DNA from: an uncultured bacterium
GTDB taxonomy: Bacteria > Bacteroidota > Ignavibacteria > Kapaibacteriales > UBA4661
Assembly (NCBI GenBank): GCA_937899715.1
Contig: CALCNX010000029.1
Coordinates: forward strand, 62,001 to 126,000
DNA length: 64,000 nucleotides
Reading direction: 5' to 3'
The position numbers and the translations under genes are program-made. The notes beneath the pieces were generated by a model. It saw only the letters and a list, made by a program, of their open reading frames with translations. It did no database searches and had not been told where the DNA came from. Below, one piece after another: positions 8,462-17,950 of this stretch (positions are counted from its first letter, which is position 1; each line of letters starts with the position of its first letter).

Positions 8462-10539
8462 AAACCGCAATAAAAATTCCCAGACTCTATACCGCATACA
8501 TTCTTGCTTTTATCCTGTTTTCTTTGACCGCAAGCGCACAAACACTGGTGAGCCAACGTGCACCGGAAAAAAACGTCACGGGCGACAAATACGTGTACTT
8601 TAATTTTGTTGTGAATTGCCACGATTTTACGAATGTGGATGAATCGGTGCGGGTACTGAATAGACTGCGCGACATTTTCACCAAATACGGCGTGAAGGCA
8701 GATTTTTACTTCATTGACCAGCTTGTGCAGCGCATCTCTTGGAAATATCCAACCTTTTTCAGCGACCTCAAAGCCGCAGGAATGGGTATCGGGATGCACC
8801 ACCGTGCGCCGCATCCTGTTGATTTTCGTTCCTCGACACAAAACGGTTTGGAACGGATGCCCTGGGATAATCTGCTTGCCGAAATAACAAAATGGGAGAC
8901 ACAGCGCGTGAATATTACCTCGCCGACAGCACCCATGAGCGACGCAGGCGGTATCGCGCTTCTGAAGCAGCTTTGGGGCGAAGCGCCGACGATTATGAGC
9001 GAAGGCGGCGGCGACGGCATTGATAAGATTCCGAATGCTATCATTATCAACGCCAAAAATCAAGGTATGCGGACTGTCTTGGGCGGACACCACGAGAGCG
9101 GTTCCGACAACGACTACCCGATTCTGTGGTCGCAGGGAATGTTGGCGCGAGTGGTGGACTCCAGTATTACGCGTTGGAGTCGTTCCGGGAAGAATGGTGA
9201 GGCTGGGTGCGGCGCGGCAATAACACAGGACACCCAAATCTTTTGGTGGGAGGCAATCGGAACAAGCTCTGAGGCATTATATCTGCCATACAAACGCATT
9301 GCCGACCAGATGCAAACCGTTAGTAAATCGCGCTTGACGTATTACAACGCCATTCTGCACGAGACCGATTTTCACTATACGTTACCGCCATGGAGGGCAA
9401 TTTATTTTTCGGATTCCTGTTCGGCGCAAACCCGTACCCCGCCTTTCGACACCACCCGCGCCAATTCCTCGCGCTGGGCGGCGGAAACTCCATGGATAGC
9501 GTTTGCGCAGGCTTCGGTCGAAGAATCTATGTGGCGGAAGTATGATTCGCTCGTGGCAACGGTTGCGCGGCACCCGAACATACGCACTTTACGCGTGAAA
9601 GACCTTTTGGAGCGGGTTGTGGACGACCGCGAACGCGCCATCACACGCGACCATCTGAAGCAAATTGCCGCGACAATTCTGGCAACCTCACGTGATTGCC
9701 CCGCTCAAAGCGGTGCGCGAAAGCAACAGGCGGCATTCCCGCCGCGCTTCTTCGTGCTAGGCACTTCGCCTGCAAACGATTTTTTCTCGCTTGCCGATGC
9801 GTACTACGCCATGAACACTGCTCTGGCGACCCTTGCCAAAACAGGCGCTCTGCCCCAATCGCTCAATCTCAAAGACATCAACGGTCCGGTGGATACAGTG
9901 TTGGCGACAACAAGCCTGCAAAGTGCACAAACGCTTGCATGGAGCGACCTTGTTACGGCAATCAATGCGCAGGATGCTCTCTGGACAACACAAACCGCAT
10001 CTAACAAATACAACGGGCGCATACCAAACTCAGTTACGCTTGCCGGAAAGACCGCAAACCCTCTTGAATACTTGTACGCATTGGCAGCAGCATATCAAGC
10101 CGCCGATGCCGTCAATGCTGTTCCCGTCAGCGTCAAAGTTGAGGCAATCTCCTATCTTTGTTCGTCCGGCAGCCGTGCCGTGCAAAACGACGGCAGAAAA
10201 TGGACGGAGAAACCCGCACGGTTACTTGCGGCAACGACAACGGGCGTAGAAGCCAATACCACAAATAGTAACGAAGCAGTCGTGCGACTTGAACCAATAT
10301 TCCCTAATCCTGCCACCGAGCAAGTAATCGTGCGCTTTGTGCTCACAAAGCAAGAGCGTGTTGTCCTCAAACTCTACAATGCACTTGGGCAGGAAGTGAC
10401 ACAACTGCTTGATGCAGAGTTTGGTGCGGGAGAACATTCTGTCCGATTCGACACCCCGAACTCCGCATCGGGCATCTATTTCGTGCGTCTCCAAACACCA
10501 ACATTTTCCCACGCTCAACCCGTACAGGTGCTGCGATGA
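8458..10539 (+). CDS. Secreted polysaccharide-deacetylase-like protein with a PMBR-like region, T9SS-exported
   Basis: This 693-residue exported protein has an N-terminal half resembling the NodB/polysaccharide deacetylase fold. A strand ending NCHDF could supply the metal Asp, ADFYFI is the next strand, and GMHHRAPHP fits the H-x3-4-H metal motif. After about residue 400 there is an alanine-rich helical segment (FFSLADAYYAMN; GRIPNSVTLAGK) reminiscent of pseudomurein-binding repeats, which could serve as a wall or glycan anchor. A type A sorting domain (IFPNPAT ... QVLR) closes the protein. The family role would be removal of acetyl groups from glycans; activity is inferred. Confidence 0.65.
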   Translation: MKTAIKIPRLYTAYILAFILFSLTASAQTLVSQRAPEKNVTGDKYVYFNFVVNCHDFTNVDESVRVLNRLRDIFTKYGVKADFYFIDQLVQRISWKYPTFFSDLKAAGMGIGMHHRAPHPVDFRSSTQNGLERMPWDNLLAEITKWETQRVNITSPTAPMSDAGGIALLKQLWGEAPTIMSEGGGDGIDKIPNAIIINAKNQGMRTVLGGHHESGSDNDYPILWSQGMLARVVDSSITRWSRSGKNGEAGCGAAITQDTQIFWWEAIGTSSEALYLPYKRIADQMQTVSKSRLTYYNAILHETDFHYTLPPWRAIYFSDSCSAQTRTPPFDTTRANSSRWAAETPWIAFAQASVEESMWRKYDSLVATVARHPNIRTLRVKDLLERVVDDRERAITRDHLKQIAATILATSRDCPAQSGARKQQAAFPPRFFVLGTSPANDFFSLADAYYAMNTALATLAKTGALPQSLNLKDINGPVDTVLATTSLQSAQTLAWSDLVTAINAQDALWTTQTASNKYNGRIPNSVTLAGKTANPLEYLYALAAAYQAADAVNAVPVSVKVEAISYLCSSGSRAVQNDGRKWTEKPARLLAATTTGVEANTTNSNEAVVRLEPIFPNPATEQVIVRFVLTKQERVVLKLYNALGQEVTQLLDAEFGAGEHSVRFDTPNSASGIYFVRLQTPTFSHAQPVQVLR

Positions 10540-11735
10540 AACGCGCCTCGTTCATTTTGGCTTTGCTTTTGTACGCCGCGGCGCTCCATGAAAGTAGGTC
10601 GCAAGGTATGGCAACTATCAAAGCAGACTACTCGAATCTTGAGTTTGCGAAACTTTCTAATGGGAAATCACTCACGCTGGATTTGTACGTTCCCAAGAGC
10701 GGAACTGCCCCCGCACCGCTTATCGTCTATATTCATCCGGGCGGCTGGTCGTCGGGGTCGAGTTCGATGGGCGCAGAATACGCTGCGTACCTTGTTCCGG
10801 CTGGTTTTGCCGTCGCAAGCATCAACTATCGTTTGAGCGGCGATAGTGTCTTTCCCGCACAAATCAACGACTGTAAAGGTGCTATTCGTTGGCTGCGGGC
10901 GAACGCTCTGCGCTACAATCTTGATGCCAAGAATGTAGGAGCCTTCGGACATTCAGCCGGAGCGCACCTTGCCGCACTGGTGGGTACGTCCGGCGGCATA
11001 AAAACGGCAAGCTCAAGTGCGGTAACGATGGACATAGAAGGTTCGGTGGGCGGCAACACTCAGTATTCAAGCGCTGTGCAGGCAGTTGCGGATTTTTTTG
11101 GACCAAGCAATCTTGTGGAATTCTACAAAATCACGACGCAGGGTTCGGGAACAAACCTTGTGGGCTGCGCAATTGCAATGTGTCCCGACAAAGCAAAGCT
11201 GGCAAGCCCAACGACGTATGTTTCTCGCACTGCACCTCCGTTCCTTATCATGCACGGCACGGCGGATGATGTTGTGCCGTTTAGTCAAAGTCAACTTATG
11301 GATTCTGCGCTACGAACTGCGGGCGCAAACTCAGCCTTTACGGCAGTACAAGGTGCAAATCATGGGTTCGATGTGGCGTGGTCGAAGCCGGAAATACAAA
11401 CGGCTGTGGTCAATTTTTTTACAACATATCTAAAAGCCGCAACTTCGGTAAGCCTACAAACAAAAAATGGAGAAGGACTTTCGGTGTCGCCTAATCCTGC
11501 TTTGGACGCTATTCGTGTACAACTCACACTTACAAAACCAGAGCGTGTACGAATAGCACTTTTTACTATTCTTGGCGTGGAAGTCGCTTCTCTTCTTGTG
11601 CCTGATGAGTCGCCCGTAGGTATACCGACATCATTCTCCATTGCTCTGCCTTCTTCATTGCCTAATGGTGCATATTTTATTAGTTTACGAACACCTTCTT
11701 TTTCTCTCACAAAACCTGTGCAGGTACTCAGATGA
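10536..11735 (+). CDS. Secreted alpha/beta-hydrolase esterase (BD-FAE/carboxylesterase type), T9SS-exported
   Basis: This 399-residue protein has a short signal peptide, an esterase domain and a sorting domain (VSPNPAL ... QVLR). The triad is visible: oxyanion motif HPGGWSSG, nucleophile elbow GHSAGAH, acid in HGTADDVVP and base in ANHGF. The pattern matches the BD-FAE/dienelactone-type carboxylesterases that remove acyl or feruloyl groups from polysaccharides. Its position between a deacetylase-like protein and sialidase-like proteins supports a deacylating role in glycan breakdown. It is coupled to both neighbours by ATGA. Confidence 0.8.
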   Translation: MKRASFILALLLYAAALHESRSQGMATIKADYSNLEFAKLSNGKSLTLDLYVPKSGTAPAPLIVYIHPGGWSSGSSSMGAEYAAYLVPAGFAVASINYRLSGDSVFPAQINDCKGAIRWLRANALRYNLDAKNVGAFGHSAGAHLAALVGTSGGIKTASSSAVTMDIEGSVGGNTQYSSAVQAVADFFGPSNLVEFYKITTQGSGTNLVGCAIAMCPDKAKLASPTTYVSRTAPPFLIMHGTADDVVPFSQSQLMDSALRTAGANSAFTAVQGANHGFDVAWSKPEIQTAVVNFFTTYLKAATSVSLQTKNGEGLSVSPNPALDAIRVQLTLTKPERVRIALFTILGVEVASLLVPDESPVGIPTSFSIALPSSLPNGAYFISLRTPSFSLTKPVQVLR

Positions 11736-13144
11736 AATCTCTCCACGTTCTTATATTTGCGTACCTTGTCGTTTTGGGGGCGACAGAGCTTGGAGCTCAG
11801 GTACGCTGGTCAGCCGATGAAATCGTGCGTGCAGGCACGGGAGCAGACGTAAAAATGGGGTTTAATAACACCCACGTTGTTGCAGCAATCGGCTCTACCC
11901 GATTTATGACGTGGATACGCGGCGATTCGCTTGTGGTAGCCTCGTCGCAAAACGGTAGTGTCTGGGGTGTTCCTGTACTCATTACCAAAGTAAATGCTTT
12001 ATCGGCGAATCTTCCTACGCTTGCGGCACTTTCCGACGGCAAACTCTGCGTGGGCTGGACGGAAGCACAAGGATTAAAAACATCATTCTCCGCCGATGGC
12101 GGAAAAACGTGGTTAGCCGCACAAACGCTTGCTTCCAAAGGCGGTGGCGTATGTTTGGCGGCTGGGGAAGACGGCGTGCTGTACGCACTCTGGCATAGTG
12201 GCGGCGACGACACACCATCGGACATAATGTTTGCGACGTGGCAAAATGGCGTGTGGTCACCTGCGAAGGCAATAGACGTTGCGGCTGCCACCAATGCCGC
12301 TTTGTGGGGTTCTCTTTGCATCGTGGGCAATCGTATTTATGCCGTTTGGCGGGAAAACACAACGGGGCAGTTTCGCATTTATCTCACGCGCTCACAGAAT
12401 GGCGGAATGACGTGGGATGCTCCACGCAATATCATTACCGAAGACCGTTCCGGCGACCCGTCGGTGGCAGAATCAAGCGGACAATTAGTGGTAGCATACC
12501 AGAGGGCGCAGCAAATTTATACGACAATCTCTACCGACGATGGCATAACGTTTAACCCACCAAGGTTGATGGGGAATGGCTTATTTGCTCGGATCGTTAG
12601 CAATCAGAATGGCTTTTTTGCGCTTGCGTGGGAACGGTTTATTGGCGATGCGAAAAACGACCAAACGAAGCAAGTTGGTTTCGCGTATTCCACGGACTAT
12701 GGTTATGTGTGGTCGGCAGATTCTGCACTTACGCCAATGGGTTCAAAACTTGCTTTGGTGAACATCACTGCTCCAAGCGAACTGACTATAACGTGGTTGA
12801 ACACCAATAACAGCGGCGCTGTAATGGCAAAGCGGGCGACGCACAGTGGCACAACATCTGTTCGGAATGGCGTAGATGCTGCTCCCACTCTTGAGTTAAG
12901 TATTACGCCGAGTCCAATAGCAGAACAAGCAACCGTGCGATTTGCTCTTCCCAAGCGTGAGCGAGTGAAGTTAGTGCTCTACGACGTTTTAGGGCGTGAA
13001 ATCGCACAAATTCTTGATAAAGAAGCTAGTATCGGTGAACATATCGTCACGGTGAATCAACCAAATCTTCCCGGCGGTGTCTATTTCGTACGCCTACAGA
13101 CACCAACATTTTCCCAAACCCAACCCGTACAGGTGCTCCGATGA
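11732..13144 (+). CDS. Secreted sialidase-like Asp-box beta-propeller, T9SS-exported
   Basis: This 470-residue protein has a signal peptide ending LGAQ and four Asp-box (S-x-D-x-G-x-T-W) repeats: SADGGKTW near residue 120, SQNGGMTW, STDDGITF and STDYGYVW. These indicate a six-bladed propeller of the sialidase/BNR superfamily. No clear Arg triad could be assigned, so enzymatic sialidase activity is uncertain and it may bind glycan instead. A sorting domain (ITPSPIA ... QVLR) follows. The stop overlaps the ATG of a short dead frame at 13141. Confidence 0.75.
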   Translation: MKSLHVLIFAYLVVLGATELGAQVRWSADEIVRAGTGADVKMGFNNTHVVAAIGSTRFMTWIRGDSLVVASSQNGSVWGVPVLITKVNALSANLPTLAALSDGKLCVGWTEAQGLKTSFSADGGKTWLAAQTLASKGGGVCLAAGEDGVLYALWHSGGDDTPSDIMFATWQNGVWSPAKAIDVAAATNAALWGSLCIVGNRIYAVWRENTTGQFRIYLTRSQNGGMTWDAPRNIITEDRSGDPSVAESSGQLVVAYQRAQQIYTTISTDDGITFNPPRLMGNGLFARIVSNQNGFFALAWERFIGDAKNDQTKQVGFAYSTDYGYVWSADSALTPMGSKLALVNITAPSELTITWLNTNNSGAVMAKRATHSGTTSVRNGVDAAPTLELSITPSPIAEQATVRFALPKRERVKLVLYDVLGREIAQILDKEASIGEHIVTVNQPNLPGGVYFVRLQTPTFSQTQPVQVLR

Positions 13145-13212
13145 AATACTTTCTTATCGCGCTTTTCGGTGCAAGAATCTTTACAAATAAATTCAATCCG
13201 GCAATGCTATAA
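13141..13212 (+). pseudogene. Second signal-peptide stub at an ATGA junction
   Basis: The ATG overlaps the preceding stop and opens 23 codons starting MKYFLIALFGAR, then TAA. It looks like the first codons of a signal peptide whose body is gone. The next real gene starts 35 bp further on with its own Shine-Dalgarno. The arrangement matches the stub at 1374. Confidence 0.4.
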
Positions 13213-13246
13213 TTTTTCAAAACGCGAATACCTTGTGGAGGGTACT

Positions 13247-14488
13247 ATGAAAGCAAATGGATATGTATGGACAAAGAAATCTGCATTGGCAGTGACTGTT
13301 TGCGGAATACTTTGCGCACTCTTGGTTGTGCAGATAAAAGCTCAGTCAAGCGACCTTGTTTTTATTCCTGATGCCGGAATACGCCTCACCGATGCGAGCA
13401 TTTCCGAAATAGGCTACGATGTGGCAACGGGAACGTACTATTTGTTTCACAATGGCGAAGGCGTACTCAAAGGTGATTTGGTGGCAACGTCCAAAGACGG
13501 GCTGACATTTTCCACCCCCGTGCGGCAGACCAGCAAAGCATTCGACCCGCGTCGTGTGCGCCTTCCGGACGGCAGATGGCGCTCATATTTTTGGGATAGC
13601 CCTTCAAAGCCCTCAGGCTTAAAAAGTAGTATTTCCACCGACGGGGTGAATTTTACCGAAGAAAGCGGGCTACGGTATTCATTACAGGCAAGCGATAAAA
13701 GTTCGGCGGGAATTTATGAACTCTTTGCGAACCCTGACGGTACGATGGTGCTACTCTATTTGGGTGATTTGATGGGGCTGAACAACACGCGCCGCGCCGT
13801 TTCGCTTGATAGCGGAAAAACCTTCGCGTTCGACCGTGGTAATATTCTCGGCGATGATAGCTTCGGTGGTGGCGCAAACAGTTACGTGGACATGACGACG
13901 ATTGTGCTTGCCGACGGGCGCAGACGGCTTTTTTCCATGCGGCAGGGACACACGATTTACAGTCATACATCGTCGGACGGCGGCAAAACATGGACGTTGG
14001 ACGCGGGATTCCGGCTTCGGGATTCTGTGAGTTTTCCTCAGTATAGCCCAAAATCACATAACGACCCTTCGGTGATTCGGCTTCCTGACGGGCGGTACAG
14101 GCTGTATGTGGCATCGTACCTGAATGACGGACGTGGCTGCTGCAAGTGGGGAATCGTCAGTGCGACAACTGCTGCGCCGACATCTGTAAGGCAGGAGCAG
14201 ACTATCATAGATATCAACCAAACGAACTGCTCCGTCTTTCCGAATCCCGCCTCCGGCAGTGTTACAGTCCATTTCAAACTCACAAGAACGGAGCGTGTCT
14301 CGCTCAAAATCTATAACTCGCTGGGACAAGAAGTTGCACAAATCATAGACGCAGAACTAGGCGCAGGGGAATACTCCTACCAAATCAGCACTCGCCGGGC
14401 GGAGTTGAATACTTTTTCAATGCTTTTCGTTCAATTCAAAACTCAATACTCATCATTCAAAACTATCTCCATACAGGTACTACGATGA
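13247..14488 (+). CDS. Secreted sialidase-like propeller protein, T9SS-exported
   Basis: I chose the ATG at 13247 because GGAGGG lies just upstream and a signal peptide follows (KSALAVTVCGILCALLVV, cleavage near IKAQ); an upstream in-frame start at 13169 lacks both. The 413-residue protein has degenerate Asp boxes (SKDGLTF, STDGVNF, SSDGGKTWT) and repeated LPDGR(W/Y)R strands, typical of exo-sialidase/GH43-like propellers. In its C-terminal sorting domain the usual final strands are replaced by a heptanucleotide-repeat-encoded tail ending SIQVLR. The stop overlaps the next ATG. Confidence 0.7.
   Translation: MKANGYVWTKKSALAVTVCGILCALLVVQIKAQSSDLVFIPDAGIRLTDASISEIGYDVATGTYYLFHNGEGVLKGDLVATSKDGLTFSTPVRQTSKAFDPRRVRLPDGRWRSYFWDSPSKPSGLKSSISTDGVNFTEESGLRYSLQASDKSSAGIYELFANPDGTMVLLYLGDLMGLNNTRRAVSLDSGKTFAFDRGNILGDDSFGGGANSYVDMTTIVLADGRRRLFSMRQGHTIYSHTSSDGGKTWTLDAGFRLRDSVSFPQYSPKSHNDPSVIRLPDGRYRLYVASYLNDGRGCCKWGIVSATTAAPTSVRQEQTIIDINQTNCSVFPNPASGSVTVHFKLTRTERVSLKIYNSLGQEVAQIIDAELGAGEYSYQISTRRAELNTFSMLFVQFKTQYSSFKTISIQVLR
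14430..14467 (+). repeat. Heptanucleotide array inside a sorting-domain tail
   Basis: Period-7 units (AAAACTC, AATACTC, ATCATTC, AAAACTA) run through the coding sequence of the last strands of the sorting domain. The same 7-mers recur at 17332, 20042, 47942 and 52471. Confidence 0.6.
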
Positions 14489-16032
14489 AATCACAACCGA
14501 CACTGTTTTGCTTCGCTGCACTGTTTATTGGCGCTTGTTTTGTGGTAGGATGCAATAGCAAAAAGCATGACGCTAATACATCCACAAACCAAGACACGCT
14601 GCGGTATTCCGTGCAAATCTCTGCCGAAAACAAGCGCCTTGCGAAAGTGAGTGCATCCTTTCGGCTCCGTGAGCCGCTTATTATGATGTTTACCAATGGC
14701 ACACCAGAGCTTCCCGACGGGCAAGCAAAATTCGTTCAAGACCTTGCTGTAACCGATGAAAACGGAAAACCGATAACCGTGAAATACAAAGGCGACGGCG
14801 ATTGGAATGTAGATGCCGGCACGGGCGACCTTGTGCGTGTTACGTACTCCATTCGGCTCGACCATGACAAATATGAGTGGGCAGGCGGTCCCGACGAGGC
14901 AGCATACGCTACGGACGACGGTGTATATTATGCGGGCGGCTCATTGTTTATTGTTCCCGGCAATAAAGTTGAAAATGCTGTCATTGATTTCGCCGTACCC
15001 GATGCGTGGCGCGTTTCTACGCCTTGGCAAAAAATGTCGGGCGGGAAGTCCAATCAATTTTTTGCCAAGCAGGTCGGGCGCGATATGCTGCGGAATTGCG
15101 TTCTTTTGGGGACACACACGGAGGAACGGATTACCGTTGGAGAGTTTGAGCTACGTCTGGCGGTCGGGCAGAATATGAGCTATGCAAAACAACTCCTTGT
15201 TGATGCGGCAACACCACCGGTCGCATCGTATTTACAAATGTTCGGCGCTGCGCCCCGTGCTACGTCTTATTTGGTGGTGGTCAACAAAGGCTCTATGAAC
15301 GACGGCGAGGCATTTAGCGGTAGTTTCAGCATTCTGACGAAGGACAGCATCACCAAAGAGAACAACGCAGTCTGGGCGCATGGTCTGGCGCACGAGCTTT
15401 TTCACTTGTGGAATGGCATTTCTATTGTGCCCGAAAAGCAAGAAGAGTGGTTCAAGGAAGGATGTACAGACTACATGACGATAGTGTGGTTGCGGCGTTT
15501 GGGGTTGATTGATGAAGCGGTGCTTTTCAAAAAATTGGAGAACATTAGCCGCAAATACCTGCTTGCGGGCTTGTTGCACCGAATAATGAATCAAAATGCC
15601 GAAAAGCCTGTACCTGTTCCATCACTCCAGCAAGCTGGCGAGAACAAAGGTGCAAACAGGCTCCTTATTTACGGCGGTGGTGCACTGGCAGCGTTTATGC
15701 TGGATGTACAGATGCGCGAAGCCACTGGTGGCGCGAAGGGCTTAGATGAACTCCTTCAAGCAATGCATAGAGAGTTCGGCACAAATAGTAAAAATTACAC
15801 TATGAACGATATAGCCCGTATTGCAAGCGGTATCGCGGGAAAAGACTGTACACCTTTTTTCAAAAACTATATCGAAGGAACGCAGGCACTTTCAATAGAG
15901 CCGACGTTAGGGACACTGGGTTTGCAGATGGCTTCGTTTGTGGAAGAAATGTACATCAGCCGCAAGCCTGTCCAGACTGAGCGTGAAAAACTCTTGTTCG
16001 ATTCGATATTTCTTCGTCCGCTCGCACAATAA
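14485..16032 (+). CDS. M61-like metallopeptidase lipoprotein
   Basis: This 515-residue protein has a lipoprotein signal (GACFVVGC, lipid Cys at about residue 23) and no sorting domain, so it is probably a membrane-anchored periplasmic or surface protein. HELFH at residues 303-307 supplies two zinc ligands and the general base, and EWFKEGCTDY gives the third ligand at Glu325. The HLWN and F.EG.T.Y context is that of M61 glycyl-aminopeptidase-type gluzincins. An N-terminal beta-rich region of about 200 residues precedes the peptidase domain, as in M61. The usual C-terminal PDZ domain is not evident. It may trim peptides from glycoproteins handled by the neighbouring enzymes. Confidence 0.7.
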   Translation: MKSQPTLFCFAALFIGACFVVGCNSKKHDANTSTNQDTLRYSVQISAENKRLAKVSASFRLREPLIMMFTNGTPELPDGQAKFVQDLAVTDENGKPITVKYKGDGDWNVDAGTGDLVRVTYSIRLDHDKYEWAGGPDEAAYATDDGVYYAGGSLFIVPGNKVENAVIDFAVPDAWRVSTPWQKMSGGKSNQFFAKQVGRDMLRNCVLLGTHTEERITVGEFELRLAVGQNMSYAKQLLVDAATPPVASYLQMFGAAPRATSYLVVVNKGSMNDGEAFSGSFSILTKDSITKENNAVWAHGLAHELFHLWNGISIVPEKQEEWFKEGCTDYMTIVWLRRLGLIDEAVLFKKLENISRKYLLAGLLHRIMNQNAEKPVPVPSLQQAGENKGANRLLIYGGGALAAFMLDVQMREATGGAKGLDELLQAMHREFGTNSKNYTMNDIARIASGIAGKDCTPFFKNYIEGTQALSIEPTLGTLGLQMASFVEEMYISRKPVQTEREKLLFDSIFLRPLAQ

Positions 16033-16078
16033 AAAACACGATAAAAAATTGTATCATACTTTTCGAGAAGGTCTTGCA

Positions 16079-17389
16079 ATGGAACCTTATACAAGCTATT
16101 TAGGCTATACAAGCCGCTTGTTGTGCACCGTATTGTTCTGTGTTTTTGCGGGAATAGCACCACCGCTTCACGCGCAGCCCTTTACGAAAAAATTTATCAT
16201 GCCTTTCCACACCTGCGACAAAGCGATATCGTCGAACTGCAATGACCCGATAAATCACGTAACGCGGCTTGCCGAATCGGATAATGGTACGCAATGGTCA
16301 CTTGTGCTGGGCTTTACTCCGCTTAAAGGTGGCGGTATTATTCCGCCAGTGAGCGTCCCTGACCTGATTCAGCGTGGAAACAAAGCGTATTTGTACGTGC
16401 CGAGCGCTGTCTATATCTACGACGGCTCAACGGGAAAGTGGTCATCGAACACGACCTATACAATTACGGATGAATCGGGCGCATCAATTCGTTTTGTTGA
16501 CCCTTCGCCGATGCTGGACGCACAGGGACGCATTGTGCTGTTTTTCCTCAATTCAAGCAGTTCGGGACAGGGGATGGATCCGGCGGGGTGCTCATCGTAC
16601 CCGTGTACAAAGCGCTTTGATTCGGCGATTGAGGTAGAAGGTTCGGACGGAAAACGATTTGTGATGCAATCCGGTCCGCGTGTACAGATTACACTTGACG
16701 GTGCAATGCTTCGCACAGGCTCCGACCCCGATATTTACTACGACGGCACAAAATACGTGTTGTATGTATCGGCAGGTGCTTCCACGCTTGCTTTTTCATC
16801 CACGACGTTGCACGGCTCCTATACACCGCTTATCGGCACAACGGGTTTGCTGACAAGTATTGGCGGTGTTCCCTGCGGACACTACGACACGGAAACAAAG
16901 CGCTATTGGACGTTTGTGCAGTCCAATGAGGGTGGTACAAACGTCATTAAACGGGCTGTCCATGCCGATTTCAGTCGGCAGCTTGGCGCATCGGACTTTA
17001 CGACCGTGATGAGCGCATCCACGCTGGGCTTGGGGACGCAAACGAATGCGGAAAGTCCGGGCATTACGCTGAATGCATGGCTTAATGCTACTTCCGTACA
17101 AGAGTCCGCGCAGTCACTCATATCTCAGCCGATTGTCTCCCCAAATCCCGCATCAGATATTGTTGTTGTGAAATTTACACTACAGCAACCGCAGCACGTT
17201 TCACTAAAAATCTTCAATGCTCTCGGTCAGGAAGTATCACAAATTTTTGATACTGAGCTGGCAAAAGGAGAATACACCTACCAACTCAGCACTCAAGACT
17301 GTGCACGCAACACCTCTGCAATACTTTTTGTTCAACTCAACATTCAAAACTCAACACTCAAAACTATCCCTATACAGGTGTTGCGATGA
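16079..17389 (+). CDS. Secreted GH43/GH32-like five-blade propeller candidate, T9SS-exported
   Basis: The ATG at 16079 follows a GAGAAGG Shine-Dalgarno and opens a signal peptide (cleavage near LHAQ); an upstream in-frame start would overlap the peptidase gene. The 436-residue protein has several strands of a beta-propeller fold, with acidic motifs FVDPSPMLD and GSDPDIYYDGTKYVLY like those of five-bladed glycosidases. A CSSYPC pair may form a disulfide. The sorting domain (VSPNPAS ... QVLR) again carries a heptanucleotide-repeat-derived tail. Catalytic assignment is uncertain. Confidence 0.65.
   Translation: MEPYTSYLGYTSRLLCTVLFCVFAGIAPPLHAQPFTKKFIMPFHTCDKAISSNCNDPINHVTRLAESDNGTQWSLVLGFTPLKGGGIIPPVSVPDLIQRGNKAYLYVPSAVYIYDGSTGKWSSNTTYTITDESGASIRFVDPSPMLDAQGRIVLFFLNSSSSGQGMDPAGCSSYPCTKRFDSAIEVEGSDGKRFVMQSGPRVQITLDGAMLRTGSDPDIYYDGTKYVLYVSAGASTLAFSSTTLHGSYTPLIGTTGLLTSIGGVPCGHYDTETKRYWTFVQSNEGGTNVIKRAVHADFSRQLGASDFTTVMSASTLGLGTQTNAESPGITLNAWLNATSVQESAQSLISQPIVSPNPASDIVVVKFTLQQPQHVSLKIFNALGQEVSQIFDTELAKGEYTYQLSTQDCARNTSAILFVQLNIQNSTLKTIPIQVLR
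17332..17366 (+). repeat. Heptanucleotide array inside a sorting-domain tail
   Basis: Units TCAACTC, AACATTC, AAAACTC, AACACTC and AAAACTA occur in phase 7 within codons of the C-terminal domain, related to the array at 14430. Confidence 0.6.
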
Positions 17390-17823
17390 ATACTACCACG
17401 AGTGAAGAGCCCCCCACCTCCGAATTGCCGAGTTTCTTGCGCACGGCGTACCTAATTGTTGTATCTCTTGGAAGCATTGGCGCTGTCGGTTTGTGTATTC
17501 GTGCGGGGCAGAACAGCCCACGATTCCTGTTGGTAATGTTCGTGATTTGGGTGCTTCTTCCATTTGCTGCGCTTGTATGGGCAAACCGCATTTCGGCTTA
17601 TTGGTCGCTTCCCCTTCGCATAACGCTCAATATAGCAATGCTTGTCGTAACGGTAGGAACTTTGGTGATTTATTGGGATGATTCGATAGCGCATCGCAGA
17701 CCGCAGGCAGCCTTTGTGTATGTTATTATACCTCCGGTCTCATTGCTGTTGATAATCATAATCGCCCTGACTGCCACGCTTATATCGCGCAGGAATTCAC
17801 GGCGACAGAATAGTTTTCACTAA
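17386..17823 (+). CDS. Small four-helix integral membrane protein
   Basis: This 145-residue protein starts at an ATGA overlap with the previous stop. Four hydrophobic segments are visible, at about residues 22-40, 46-65, 75-95 and 108-132, with a positively charged C terminus (SRRNSRR), suggesting both ends are in the cytoplasm. I do not recognise a family. It is the only polytopic membrane protein in the array, so it may be a bystander. Confidence 0.6.
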   Translation: MNTTTSEEPPTSELPSFLRTAYLIVVSLGSIGAVGLCIRAGQNSPRFLLVMFVIWVLLPFAALVWANRISAYWSLPLRITLNIAMLVVTVGTLVIYWDDSIAHRRPQAAFVYVIIPPVSLLLIIIIALTATLISRRNSRRQNSFH

Positions 17824-17925
17824 ATCCGCACTAAAAGAATCGTAATGCAAACATACCTTGCACCTTTTGCCTATTCTTCATCCGCCAGGTTCTATTTTTT
17901 TTTGCTAAGAAATATTAGCTTTACA

Positions 17926-17950
17926 AAATCATATTCTTACAGGTGTTGTA
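17926..17950 (+). other. Decayed sorting-domain tail and coupling module
   Basis: The bases just before the ATG at 17951 read ACAGGTGTTGTAATG, one change away from the ACAGGTGTTGCGATG ending of intact sorting-domain genes. No open frame leads into it, so it appears to be the last codons of a lost array member that still supply the AGGTG Shine-Dalgarno for the next gene. Confidence 0.4.

Noticed and set aside
8446..9237. Minus-strand 263-codon frame inside the deacetylase-like gene
   Set aside because: Composition is that of an antisense shadow, with no family resemblance and no start signals.
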